A DNA stretch of 64,000 bases from Hyaloscypha bicolor E. Taxonomy: Eukaryota; Ascomycota; Leotiomycetes; Helotiales; Hyaloscyphaceae. Each line of letters opens with the position of its first letter. Within the stretch, counting starts at the first letter, position 1. The stretch spans positions 248,001-312,000 of the forward strand of contig NW_020194691.1 of NCBI RefSeq assembly GCF_002865645.1, read 5' to 3'. Below, piece after piece: positions 1-10,568 of this stretch. The translations under genes and the position numbers were made by a program. The notes under the pieces are model-generated. The model was not told the DNA's origin. It made no database searches and worked only from the letters and a program-made list of their open reading frames with translations.

Positions 1-286
1 CCACTTCATCTACACCCAGCAGGACTAGTGGTGGTGAGGGTCTAAACCGGGGCGCATCTTGCTGGGATAGGAGTTGGCGCTGCTCTCGGGGTCCTTCTCG
101 TCGCTGGCGCAGGTCTGTGTACCGGCCAGTGCGAGAAAAGAGGGAGGCACGGGCAGAGAGCTGAAGCACCCCGCATTCCCAGCCAGCGAACTCGAGCAAC
201 ATGGACGATTGGGATGGCCATCGGAACTCACTAGAGAATCGAGACTGCACGAGCTTGAGGCATCTATGCAAAAAGGAACGCACTAA
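1..286 (+). pseudogene. 3' remnant of a single-pass membrane protein (frameshifted, cut by window edge)
   Basis: Three adjoining reading frames together look like the end of a fungal Ser/Thr-linker, one-TM surface protein. Bases 3-56 encode a Ser/Thr/Gly linker (TSSTPSRTSGGEG). After a GGGG run at 49-52, another frame gives a strong transmembrane segment (AGIGVGAALGVLLVAGAG, about 61-114) followed by basic residues. The third frame, ending at the stop before 287, gives a charged tail (SELEQHGRLG, then HELEAS). In proteins of this class (WSC-type and similar wall sensors) linker, TM helix and cytoplasmic tail are in one frame, so at least two frameshifts, or unrecognised introns, are needed. 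No start is in the window. An uncommon intron arrangement or assembly errors are the alternatives. Confidence 0.4.
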
Positions 287-1164
287 GATGCTAGTGAATT
301 AATGTGATTGAGCGACTTCTCAGCACCATGTGATGTTCAAAGCTCTGGAGGAGTCTCATTCGCGAGAGAGCGAAGATGGGAGGGCATGTCCCCGGAACGT
401 TTCGGTCATTCTTTTTCCGGACGTCACTCAGAATAAAATCAAAACACTTCTCAAGATCCAAGCTTCCTTTGAGTAACATTATTATGCTGTACAAGTACTT
501 TCAAATATTAAATGGTTGCTAGATATTGTCATGGTCGCGCTTTCGTTTAATTTCTAGTTATTTATTGAAACTTTTGAGCGTTTCCGTGCAATGGATTGCC
601 CAAGAACCATCGAGGCCGAATAATTCCTTATTGACATTAACCTTTTCTAGGCTCTGAGAACTGCTCTTTCATTCGCATTATTCAAACGGTTAAACCACCC
701 AAACGAGCTCTCATAGGTTTCACTTAGACTTTGGTACTCATGAGCCATTGATTAAAGGCTCACTGGCGTTGTGCCAATATCGTCAAGCCATAGACACAAA
801 GAGGAAAATTTAGGCTGGCTCAATACCCACCTGGTGCCGAACTTGGAGCCGACAGGACATAGAGATGAGCTGTCCAGGTGCAGAAGTGGACGCTGCGAAC
901 CCACAGAGGTCAAGAAATGCTTCAATTTTGTGGCCTCACGAAACAGGCATTACGACCCGAAACGCAATGAAAGTTATTTCTGCCAATCACTCGTAAGCAT
1001 GACCTCAAAGGAGCAACTTATTTCTGGAGAATTTCAAATTCCTGTGGTAACACAAAGACGCTTTCCCAGCCGGTTCCGCGGGTGGCCGTGTGAGGAGCAG
1101 ATCAGCCTCGCACTCTACCCTGTATCTTCTTATTATTGGCCATCCGAGAAGTACCAAATCTGAC
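287..1164. other. No gene recognised
   Basis: The composition is normal. The longest open frame (771-1163, plus, 130 codons) starts at GTG rather than ATG, has no recognisable domain and no clear splice-linked neighbours. A minus-strand frame at 291-494 is also unrecognised. I see no support for calling either a gene. Confidence 0.5.
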
Positions 1165-1505
1165 AACTTTAGGCCGATTAAGAATTAATCTTTACTCTTA
1201 AAAATATTAGTTATAGGTTAAGTACTTTTTAATATTAGTTATTATGTTATTTTATTAATTATAATCCTTTTATTTTTGAGTTATTTGGTTTCTTGAAGCC
1301 TTATTTTAAGAAAGAAATACTATTTAATTTTACTTTATAATATATTAATTATAATTTGTATTTAATAACTTCTAAACTTTAATGTTTTTAATTTAATATT
1401 TTTCTTATATTATAAAACGTTTTGATTTAATATTATATATATATAGCTTATATATAAAAATTCATGCTTTATAATTATATTCTTATTTCATATTTCTAAA
1501 GAGCT
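1165..1505. repeat. AT-rich island, likely RIP-degraded repeat remnant
   Basis: About 340 bases are almost entirely A and T with very few CA or TG dinucleotides, sharply bounded by normal-composition DNA on both sides. The texture is the same as the large block beginning near 12.4 kb. It has no coding potential. I infer a solo LTR or a short transposon fragment altered by RIP; no match to a specific element was found by eye. Confidence 0.5.
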
Positions 1506-1755
1506 CAAGAAATATGTGGGGAACTTGCGATTGCAAAACTCATGGTAATTCTCAGAGATATGGGTTCGGAGCGCGAGACAAAGTTCAAAAAGTCTTCTTA
1601 TTACTATCTTCTTCCAGGAAAGGTCTGGTGGGTAATGCCGCCAAAGCGTGTCGCAGATAGAGCAAGTGTATTATCACAGCAGCAATGTTATTTAATTACA
1701 CAAGTCTTGCACCCTACGAGCTTTTCATTTCCTTCTCACACCTAAAGTTACTGGT

Positions 1756-3010
<1,255 letters not shown>

Positions 3011-4322
3011 TTACAAAAGGTATGACGAATGCAGATGGAGAAGAGAAAACGTGGAGGGCCACAGTTTCCCCCCGTAGAGAGGATGAGGCGGATAAAGATG
3101 AGCGAGAGCGGTTCCTGATTCGTGGAATGAAGGTTCAACCATCCCAGCACAGAACGCAATATCTTTGATCAGAAGATGCGATTTGTAGGATTTAAAGACC
3201 TTCTAATATCTTCCACCTCGGAACAAGTGGATTTCTATCATCGGTGTCGAGTTCCAGAGGCCTATTTCCGTTGACGGTGCTTGTTCAGGAAGGCAGCACA
3301 GTACCGTGGCGGGGTGAAGGAGATTCCCCGCAATATGGAAAGTTCTCGGTATAGATGCAGCCACACATATGTATTCTCCAGTGCCTTGGTTTAGAACTGA
3401 CTAGATCAATACCCATGCAACCTTCGTTGCAGATACCTTCTCGGGGAAATGGGATTAGCATATTGAATAACTGTTCATGCAAAGAGTCGTGGGAGACAAA
3501 ATTGAGAGCCACTAATGGTCAAGGAGCAAGTCTACGATCTGCAAGCGGCGGTGCGGGGTTCTTGGATAAGATGGATTTCCACGAATGAAAGCGTGCTTCT
3601 GCGGCAAACAAAAACTTGATCAAAGTACAAACCGATATCAAAGTTGAGATATCATCTATGCGCTCCAACCGCAGCACAGCCCGGGCTAATAGTGAATGGT
3701 GTGCTGTGTTGTATTGCGCAGTAAGGAATACCGTCGGCACACGCTTCTATGCACCTGATCCCCCCCGGTTACGAGCGATTGACCAATCGGGACTCACTGT
3801 GGAGCCGGAATCGTAATCCACCCCGATTAATCAACTGCTCGTATTGACGAACGGGGGAAACAGTTCGCACCTCAAGTCTACATTTTGCACTAAAAGAAAT
3901 ATATCATCGTTACCAGACATTTTCTTATCGTCTTCGCAGTTCAAGTCTGCTACTCGAGGAACTGCCAGCAGCTGAACTTGGAGGCTTTACACGGCTGGAA
4001 CGCTTATTCTTGATTGGTCCCGGGACAAGGCGATTACCATTGTGTCACCACGTCGACTTCCGTTGACAGGAAAATCAATCAGCTAGTTCGCAAAGCCTTG
4101 CGCATCTGGCCATTCCTGTGCCAATGGCTGAGACATGGCGAAGTCAAACCTACAATAATGCTGTAATGCAGATAGTTACACCTGACGATTCGATTGAGGC
4201 ACTTTTCTTGCGCTATTCCGTTCGGCTGCCACCGGGTGTGCCCTTCCGTGATCAAATGTACCGTAAAATTGTAGCGAATTAGAGGCTTTTAATTAAGGAG
4301 TCTAACAATATGATTTGTAGAT
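3011..4322. other. Intergenic; upstream region of the GH43 gene, no gene recognised
   Basis: The first 200 bases form the divergent leader and promoter side of the arabinanase gene. Beyond that, the open frames of 62-77 codons on both strands (for example 3355-3588 and 3616-3816 plus, 3519-3740 minus) show no domain and overlap one another in different frames. I found no RNA gene or clear repeat here. Confidence 0.5.
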
Positions 4323-4617
4323 TACGGAAAGCCGTAAGGATCACATGTGCCAGCGCCAAATCGCAAATCGCAAATCACGATATTCCACACCAAAAATTGC
4401 CCGCGCCCACATAACGCCCCCCCCCCTTTCCCTAAGCCTCTACTACTACTTAAAATATTTACTCTCTCTCTTTAATTTTTATCTCTATATATATAAGTAT
4501 AGGGGTAGAAGAGAGAGGGTGTGGGGGGGTTAGGAGGGCGAGCAAGTAAAAGTACAAAGTAAAAGGCGATAAGTGAACTTTCGAGATTTGTGAGTTGTGT
4601 TGCGAGGAAAAGGAAGC

Positions 4618-4694
4618 CCTATAATTATAGGCTGCTTGTCGCTAAATTATAGGGCCACGGTCGCTAAATTATAGGCGTACTAAAAATTTAGTAC
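4618..4694. repeat. Palindromes at the centre of the MITE
   Basis: Two perfect palindromes sit in the unpaired middle of the element: CCTATAATTATAGG at 4618-4631 and an 18-bp one, GTACTAAA-AA-TTTAGTAC, at 4677-4694. Between them GTCGCTAAATTATAGG occurs as a near-exact direct repeat (about 4639 and 4660). They may be remnants of an older inverted element; no function is claimed. Confidence 0.7.
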
Positions 4695-4859
4695 TTGACT
4701 TTTTCGTGGGGGCGACATAGGTTTTTAGCACAGCCCCCCACCCCATCCCCCCTACCCCTATACTTATATATAGAGAGGGCGAGAGAGAGAGAGACAAAGA
4801 TTATAGAGAGTAAATATTTTAAGTAGTAGAGGCTCAGGGAGGGGGCCGTTATGTGGTCG

Positions 4860-4968
4860 CTGTGACAGCTGGTGTCACATGGTTGGTTTTAGCTAAGGTT
4901 TCAGGCTAAGCTCCAGGCACTCGGCGTTCCAATGTTCTTATCTACCACACCTCACTCCGCCGTCACAG
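4860..4968. mobile_element. 109-bp MITE-like insertion nested in the right arm of the MITE
   Basis: The right arm of the surrounding MITE matches the left arm on both sides of this stretch, so the stretch is an insertion. Its ends are inverted (CTGTGACAGCTGG at the left, complement CTGTGACGGCGGA at the right, 10 of 13 positions identical). The left end also forms a small hairpin, TGTGACA-GCTGG-TGTCACA, at 4861-4879. No clear target-site duplication is visible. It carries no coding potential. Confidence 0.6.
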
Positions 4969-5051
4969 GCGCGGGAAATTTTTGGTGGGGTATGTCGTAA
5001 TTTGCGATTTGTGATTTGGCGCTGGCACACGTGACCCTTCGGCTTTCCGTA

Positions 5052-5541
5052 ATCGTCTGTGTCGTGCCATGGTCCAGGGTCCGTAGATGAGGCGAAGAGC
5101 ATGCCTTGAATATCGATGAAAACCGGGATCCTGGGATGTCAATAAGTTTCCCCTAAATGGTTGTCTTGCATTTGTATATATTTCAAAACTGTGTATATCA
5201 TACTTCGTCCGCCGTAACGTCGATCCCCGTGTGAACCGCCTTGTTGATACCAACGTCGTTAATAAGCGCTGGACGGCCCCCTTTTCGGGCCTGGGCTTGC
5301 TCCGAGGTCGACCTCGGAGAAGATCAGAGCCAATCAAAAATCCAAGGGACACACTTCGAGTCCTGATTTCTTCCACGATCAGGGAAAATAAAGATGTTGG
5401 CGTTTGGGCTGCCGCTGGAGAAAATAGAGAACCGCGGAGAGAAATTGTATAAATCGGGGCTTCGAGCTCCCCTTCGTTATCTTGAAATGTTCGTCCACTC
5501 CCTAATAGGAGAATCTCCACTTCAATTTTGGTTCCTCGACA
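5052..5541. other. Intergenic; upstream region of the nucleotidyltransferase-fold gene
   Basis: The sequence is unique-looking with no domain-bearing frame. A long minus-strand frame runs through it (4963-5595), but it spans the MITE arm and the start of the next gene and has low-complexity, Arg-rich content, so I treat it as chance. AATCTCCACTTC lies about 30 bases before the next start codon. Confidence 0.5.
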
Positions 5542-6332
5542 ATGGCGTCTAAATATAGTCTCATAAACTATGATTCCGACGAAGACCGAGCTCAAAATCC
5601 CAATGCCCCACCAAGGGAGAATCTGCTGTCAGCGTGTTTATTTGTCTTCGATATTCTACAGAGGTCCAATATAAATCATGCCGTCATGGGGGGTTTTGGA
5701 CTGAACCTACGAGGAAGCCCTCGCCCGACCAGAGATGTGGATGTTGCAGTAGAAGCACGGATGGCTCAACTCTGGCCAGTAGTAGAGCCGCAATCCAGGT
5801 TCGACTACTACCCCTCTTGTAAATTTGTACATAATGCTGAATTTGCTTAGGTTGATCATTCCTGATACCCGAATGATAGAGGCGATCATGAAAGTATTTG
5901 TTAGGACAGGACCTGGCCAGGACCAGTGCCAAGAAGTGCGGAACATAGAACTGGATTTGATTCTCTGTGGTAGGTAGAATTCAGACTAAATCTGGCGATG
6001 ACAGGGATTGACGTTATGCAGGATCAAATGGGAGCCCTCGATCTCTGGCTAATCATCGTCGACTGCTTCCAGTCACATCGCTGTCGGGCCAACAAGTCCA
6101 GATTCCGGCACTGGATCTCCTTTATGCTTTGCGTAGCAAGTTGGGAGCTTGTTCATCAAGAGGAGCGCCCAGAGATATCACGGATGTGATTTGGCTTGTG
6201 ACTACGTTCGCAGGCCAAGTCAGGGCTATCAGAGCGAGTCTAGATCCTGATGAATGTGACCAATTTGTGGAGCTGGTTTCTGGTCCGGAAAAAGCACTTG
6301 CAGCAGAGGTCTTGGGGAGGCGTGTTGGTTAG
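5542..6332 (+). CDS. Nucleotidyltransferase-fold protein, 228 aa (3 exons, intact)
   Basis: Exons are 5542-5798, 5851-5969 and 6022-6332, joined by two 52-bp GT..AG introns; splicing restores one open frame of 228 codons plus TAG. The core pattern is that of the polymerase-beta-like nucleotidyltransferase superfamily: helix, then GGFGLNLRG (residues 50-58), TRDVDVAV (63-70) with D65 and D67 as the metal-binding pair, and a third acidic strand ELDLIL (119-124) with D121. The carboxylate triad is complete, so catalysis is possible. Residues 152 onward (IPALDLLYALRSKLG) resemble the helical part of fungal proteins of this kind and of MNT/AbiEii-like enzymes. The substrate (nucleotide transfer to protein, RNA or a small molecule) cannot be deduced. 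It converges tail-to-tail with the next gene. Fungal genomes hold many uncharacterised members; assignment to the superfamily is firmer than any function. Confidence 0.85.
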
Positions 6333-6498
6333 TGTTTTGGGTTGACCAAAAGCATGTATATTATTGTGCCATATCTACCGCACGGCAGAAGATCTCCATT
6401 CGTTTTGGTCTTTCTGGGTGTCAGCTTTTTCTTCACGAGAATTCATCGAAATAGAAAGTCTATTTCACAGCGAATTACGCACAGCGGATGACATCGCA

Positions 6499-7440
6499 TC
6501 AACAGAAGTCTCTATCCTGTAATCTTGGATCCTTCTGCCCCTCATGCCAGAACCTTGTGGAACGATTCACAAGAAGCTTCCAACCTTGACGCTTCTTTTT
6601 CTGCTCGGCAGATGCAGTGTGCTCCCAGGTCTCACGCCGAGATCGAGGTGATTCGAGATTGAGCGGTAATTCCAGCCCAGAGGCTCCTGCCTGTCGAAGA
6701 GTCTCAATTTTCCAGCGGCCCCATCCGGCATCAAACGAACCATCCAGTTGTAAATTCTCCAGACCCCATTCGACCGAAAGATTCATGCCGTCAACCAGAT
6801 CATCCAGGTCTACGAGGTTATTTGTGTCCAGGAGGCTTTGTGCATAGATGGACAATTTTGGGTAAGGCATGCCAGTCTTGCTTCGCTCAAAGTTTTCTGG
6901 GGAGCAGCGAATGTGACACTCTTGCGCCGTGGTCAAAACGAAGAACAAGGCGACACCAATGAATTTAAACCGCGGATAAAGGTGATGCATGCCTCTCAAT
7001 GCCTTCATAGCCGAGGGGCGAAAGGGAGAATAAGCTGTGTCATGGGAGCGAATAAGAGCGGAAGCTTTATCAAGGTCTGCATTTGGTACACAGATCACCC
7101 AGTCCTGGAGCGCCCGTTAACGCAATTGCATTCAATAAATGATACAACTCACATTTCTCAATCGACCAGTGCCGTAATATATAAGTGCTGACTCTGCAAC
7201 GGCACAGCATGGGATCCCTGCGGCCTCCAAGAGGTGAACGACTGCCAGCATTTCAACAATACCTGATCTGGTAGGGCGCCTATCCTCGGGGAATCCGATC
7301 ACGGATTCATCGAATGTGGGCGACACGAAGTTCTCCTCAACTGGGATATCGCTGTACGGCTCGTAAACATAGCGATCTGGTGCTGCTTTGGAGGTTGGTG
7401 CGTCGCTTGTGTGCGTTTCGTTCACCACAGAGGGCGACAT
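6499..7440 (-). CDS. Uncharacterised fungal protein, degenerate nucleotidyltransferase-like, 297 aa (2 exons)
   Basis: Exon 1 is 7440-7153 and exon 2 is 7104-6499, with a 48-bp intron (GTGAGT donor) in phase 0. Splicing yields GTGRLRN joined to DWVICVPN, a junction inside a conserved motif, which supports the model. The segment LLEAAGIPCCAVAESALIYYG (about residues 72-92) followed by DWVICVP resembles the first strand-helix-strand of fungal proteins often grouped with nucleotidyltransferases, but the Gly-Gly/Ser and the Asp-x-Asp pair are not visible, so it may be catalytically dead. The C-terminal 70 residues are Lys/Arg-rich. It lies 166 bp from, and converges on, the catalytic-looking nucleotidyltransferase gene. 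The family call rests on motif memory. The reading frame is otherwise intact, and the start codon follows CCTCCGCAGA. Confidence 0.75.
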
Positions 7441-7761
7441 TCTGCGGAGGCGTCAAGGAAGCGTCAAGGAAGCGTCGTATGCGACGGTTCGTGGCTTTCT
7501 TGTTGCAAGATTTTGTGGAATGTGAGTCTCTGGTGGCTGAGGTTGGCTTTCATTTATTAGTTGGTCACTTCGGGTAAGCGCAGAAGCACAATGCGCAGTT
7601 CCTCTGACCCCTGGATCACGTGCCCTCATGTCAACAAAACACGGAAACCATGCGACAGGTTATGAGAAAGGTCGCTCTGGGAGTACGGCCCAAACAACGA
7701 TGAGCCCCTTGTGTATTGTTATCAGTTAGTATCTTTGTTTCTTCCAAATTGAAATCTCCTC
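7441..7761. other. Intergenic, no gene recognised
   Basis: This contains the upstream side of the minus-strand gene ending at 7440, with a GCGTCAAGGAA direct repeat at about 7449 and 7460. A plus-strand frame through it (7314-7577) overlaps the known exon and has no domain. Nothing else is seen. Confidence 0.5.
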
Positions 7762-8166
7762 TCATTGCAGTTCTTCCTCGGAAAATTCATCCGTTTTCAT
7801 ATCCTCTGCCGGATGGCAAGCCGCTGAAATAGCAACATCGCAACTTCCAACCATCGGCTGTCCTGTATCCTTTAGTTTCTGGTATCCGGCCCATAATTCT
7901 ATCGAAATGAGCAGGAGCTCGACCCAGAAATTTCCCAACGTGGCGCCAAAGAGAAGCAAGAGGTAATGATCTCGCAATCCACACTTCGTAGGATCCCACA
8001 TTCCGTTCATGTTGGGTTGAGCGGTCGTGTACTGCCGTGAAGTGAGAGTAGCTGTGCCACTCGAGATCTTTGCAAATACTGTGAAAAGGCGATCTGTTGC
8101 GTGTGTTTCTGTCAGCTCTACCAGGCTACATATTGCAGTTTGTGGGGTAGCTCTGCAGGGGCACAA
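7762..8166 (-). pseudogene. Fragment of a fungal membrane protein
   Basis: The frame reads 134 codons, opening at TTG with no suitable upstream ATG; the first ATG is about 50 codons in. It has the feel of a real exon: TAICSLVELTETHATDRLF, then TLTSRQYTTAQP, GMWDPTKCGLRDHYLLLLFGA, and a probable transmembrane helix around LGNFWVELLLISIELWAGY, then SAACHP and an acidic end (DEFSEEELQ, then TGA). The length, the missing N-terminal start and the abrupt stop suggest a relic of a longer gene. A pyrimidine-rich tract (about 8229-8280 on the opposite strand) lies upstream and could be the old promoter. I associate the motifs loosely with uncharacterised fungal membrane proteins but cannot name the family. 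An alternative is one exon of a gene whose other exons I missed. Confidence 0.45.
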
Positions 8167-8688
8167 GGCTTCACGATAATGAGATAATGAGAGTAAGAAG
8201 ATAATAGGTAATGAAAAGTGATGGGAGATGTAAGTAGAAACGAGAAGCGAAGAAAGAAGGAGAGAGGGAAGTAACAGTAAACTCAGCCTGCAGCCGAACT
8301 ATGCCGAATTCAGCAAAAAACTCCGGTCTGTAAGCTAAACTTGTCTTTCCAATCGCTATGGCAGTGGACTTACATAAATTGTCACTGTCAAATTGTGCGA
8401 CTGCATGTTGATTATTCAAAGCCCCATGCAAACTTCCGACCGTCCCGCACGGTGTTTATTGTCTCAGCCTGCCCGAATGTCTCTGAGAAAATTACTCCAC
8501 AAAGTCCTTCGTATAATCGCCGCGGAGCTGAATTTGTTTTAATTATATGCTCGATATTACGTCTCGGGCACGGAATATCTCGTCCTAACCAATCAAGTGC
8601 AAAGAAATCAGTTACCAATAACCAGAGATACGCCATTATATAGCCAGGCAGGCCCCGTCACCCTGGGTTTGCTCGAGGCCAGGGCAAA
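8167..8688. other. Intergenic, purine/pyrimidine-biased, no gene recognised
   Basis: Bases 8176-8280 are strongly purine-rich on the plus strand (hence CT-rich on the minus strand), typical of fungal promoters or a decayed simple repeat. The frames of about 74-100 codons found here on both strands overlap each other and carry no domain. Confidence 0.45.
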
Positions 8689-10568
8689 ATGGCATCGCAA
8701 CAGCCGAACAAGTACATTGAGCTCGAATTCCTCAATGCTATATACCCAGTGCAGCAGATGGAAGCGTCTCACCGAAAGAGGGTGCGGAAGCATGTCATGA
8801 ATCGATATTGGCAGACGCGGAAAATTCACGCCCGTCCATTTACTCTTTCTGAAGATCGCCAATTGCGCCTCCTTCAAACATCCCCTAGGTGCGTGTGCCA
8901 CGGACTCGGATCCACTGAGAACAGAGAAGCCAGGAAATCCTGTCGACTGTGTGGGGGAGGCCTTTCTTTGCGCAGTATTGAAAGGTGAGTTTTACCTCGT
9001 TTGGAGATGCAAAGAAATCCAGGAAAGCGCACGGCAACAATAACTGGTACTTACAATGGGACGAATGAACTGTCGACTTTATTAGAGCGGAGATATCCTC
9101 GCGACAGGCTTGGGGATGGTGACAGAGATCCGTTCTCAAGTCTCCCTGTCTCAACAGGGCAAGATAGTGGCATGCTTCAGATGCTTCTTCGTCATTGTAA
9201 GTGAGAGCCGTTGCAGCATCGGGCATCGTTTAGTCACCAGGCATAGCAAAGTCAACCCTTGCTCACGTCTATTGCCTGTTAGGGATTAGCGAATTGAGTC
9301 CTGTTCTTTGCACCCTCGAACATGCTTCAAAAAAAACGCCAAATCCTGTAGCAGAAGTCCTGGTCCCGTTAGCCTTAAATGATGCAGCTATGTTTCATGC
9401 TCTTTTGGCATTCTCCTCGAGTCTCATAGACGCCCGCTCCGGACGCAAGACAGGGAGTACTGCTACTCTTATTCACCGTGTTAATGCCATCAGGTTGATC
9501 AACTAGTCTATGAATGATATCCAGGCCGCTACAAGTGATAAAGCCTTGGCCAGTATAATGTTTGTGAGCGGAAGTGATGTAGGTCGGCGAATCACTTCCA
9601 AAAATAAAGCTTCCGAGTCTATTTACTGACTTCGGAGGAGTGCATGTTCAAAGATCATAGCGGCCACCGGGTCCACATGTATGGCATTTACCGGATTGTA
9701 ACCTTACGTGGGGGCATTGACAGACTACATGCGACAATGCCGCTGATGTATTGGCGAGTAATCTTGTACAGTCCTAAACATACGTCCTTTTCTCAGATCT
9801 CGTTACTAAGAAAACGAAAGTGCCGATCAGTTTCGTAGTCTTTACACAAGTACACCACCACGCTTCCGCCTGTGTCCTAGTCCACTCAAATTCGCTTGGA
9901 AGACTCGAACTCTCTCCTCATCGAGAGGTGAAGCTGAACCTTGGTCTTTAAGAGGTGCTCTTAGCGATAAATTCTTAGAAGAAGTGAAGGAGATCAGGGA
10001 TCTAGTGCAGCTCAAGGAGTCATGTAGGGGTCAGATTGTCCCCCTTGCTATGGTAGGCCATTTTGACCAGCAGCGAGGATGGATTGCATGTTGCCTGATC
10101 GAGCTGATTGCCGAGGCCTCTCGTGCTCCCAGCGGGGCGTACGAACAATGCTGTTGTCTGGCCGCCTACGTATATCACCAGATGCACTTTAAACCGTACA
10201 CCTTCTTGACGGGCGTGCAAAGCTTGTTACTCGGCAAACTAAAACAGCCGTTACGCACAACGGATCTTGGTACTTGCTGGGGAGACGACATCGAGCTTCT
10301 GTTGTGGGTTTTGGTTACTGCGGCAGCTGTTGAGGGCGGTGCAAGAGTTTGGTTTGTGGACTTGTTTAAGCGTGTCCGGAAGATATTTATTCCCAAGCCT
10401 GGACTCAATCGGATGAAGCACATCTTGAGGCGGTTTTTGTGGAATGAGAGGACTTCCGGTCGGGATTGTGATAAGATCTACAAAGAGATTGTGAGCTCGG
10501 CATTTCAAGGAGAAGCGTACGAGATGAAATTCGAGTTAGGCGTAGACCATGAGGTTGTTGTGAGGTGA
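8689..10568 (+). pseudogene. Fungal transcription-factor-like protein, inactivated by an in-frame stop
   Basis: Pieces in order: 8689-8984 (MASQQPN, then ASHRKRVRKHVMNRYW, then a Cys-rich C-x-C...C-x2-C patch); about 9015-9196 (LGDGDRDPFSSLPV); 9283-9563 (PLALNDAAMFHALLAFSSSL, then AATSDKALASIMF); about 9638-9770 (HMYGIYRIVTLRGGIDRL); and a long end to 10568 (LGTCWGDDIELLLWVLV, then RVWFVDLFKRV, then MKHILRRFLW). This order matches fungal regulators with a Fungal_trans_2-type domain and a basic N-terminal end in place of a Zn2Cys6 cluster. The introns at 9197-9282 and 9564 to about 9637 are convincing. Defects: TAG at 9504-9506 inside RLIN-stop-SMND; the gap after 8984 leaves only about 30 nt for an intron; and the frame change near 9770-9810 lacks a good intron. 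The TAG fits CAG to TAG, a CpA to TpA change as in RIP. A working alternative isoform cannot be excluded. Confidence 0.72.

Larger units (their letters stand above)
4325..5049. mobile_element. MITE with long terminal inverted repeats and TA target site
   Basis: The left end (TA then CGGAAAGCCG) and the right end (CGGCTTTCCG then TA) are inverted copies flanked by TA at 4323-4324 and 5050-5051, as expected for Tc1/mariner-type insertion. The arms are long: 4325-4507 pairs with 4753-5049 once a 109-bp insertion in the right arm is removed. Both arms share, in inverted order, a GCCAGCGCC-like block, AAATCGC repeats, CCACATAACG, a run of C, an AG/CT microsatellite and a TATACTTATA-like segment. 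The central 245 bp are GC-mixed and contain small palindromes. No transposase frame is present, so it is non-autonomous. Arm mismatches are common, which suggests it is not recent. Confidence 0.82.

Noticed and set aside
4963..5595. Long minus-strand open frame (210 codons) upstream of the nucleotidyltransferase gene
   Set aside because: It crosses a MITE arm, the intergenic region and the first exon of a supported gene on the other strand, and its content is Arg-rich with no domain.
8885..9226. Minus-strand open frame of 113 codons
   Set aside because: It lies opposite exons of the transcription-factor-like pseudogene, whose plus-strand motifs are recognisable, so it is a shadow.
9895..9925. 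GAGTTCGAGTC on the minus strand resembling a tRNA T-loop
   Set aside because: The flanking bases do not form a T-stem, no D-arm or anticodon arm is found at proper spacing, and it lies inside the pseudogene's coding sequence.
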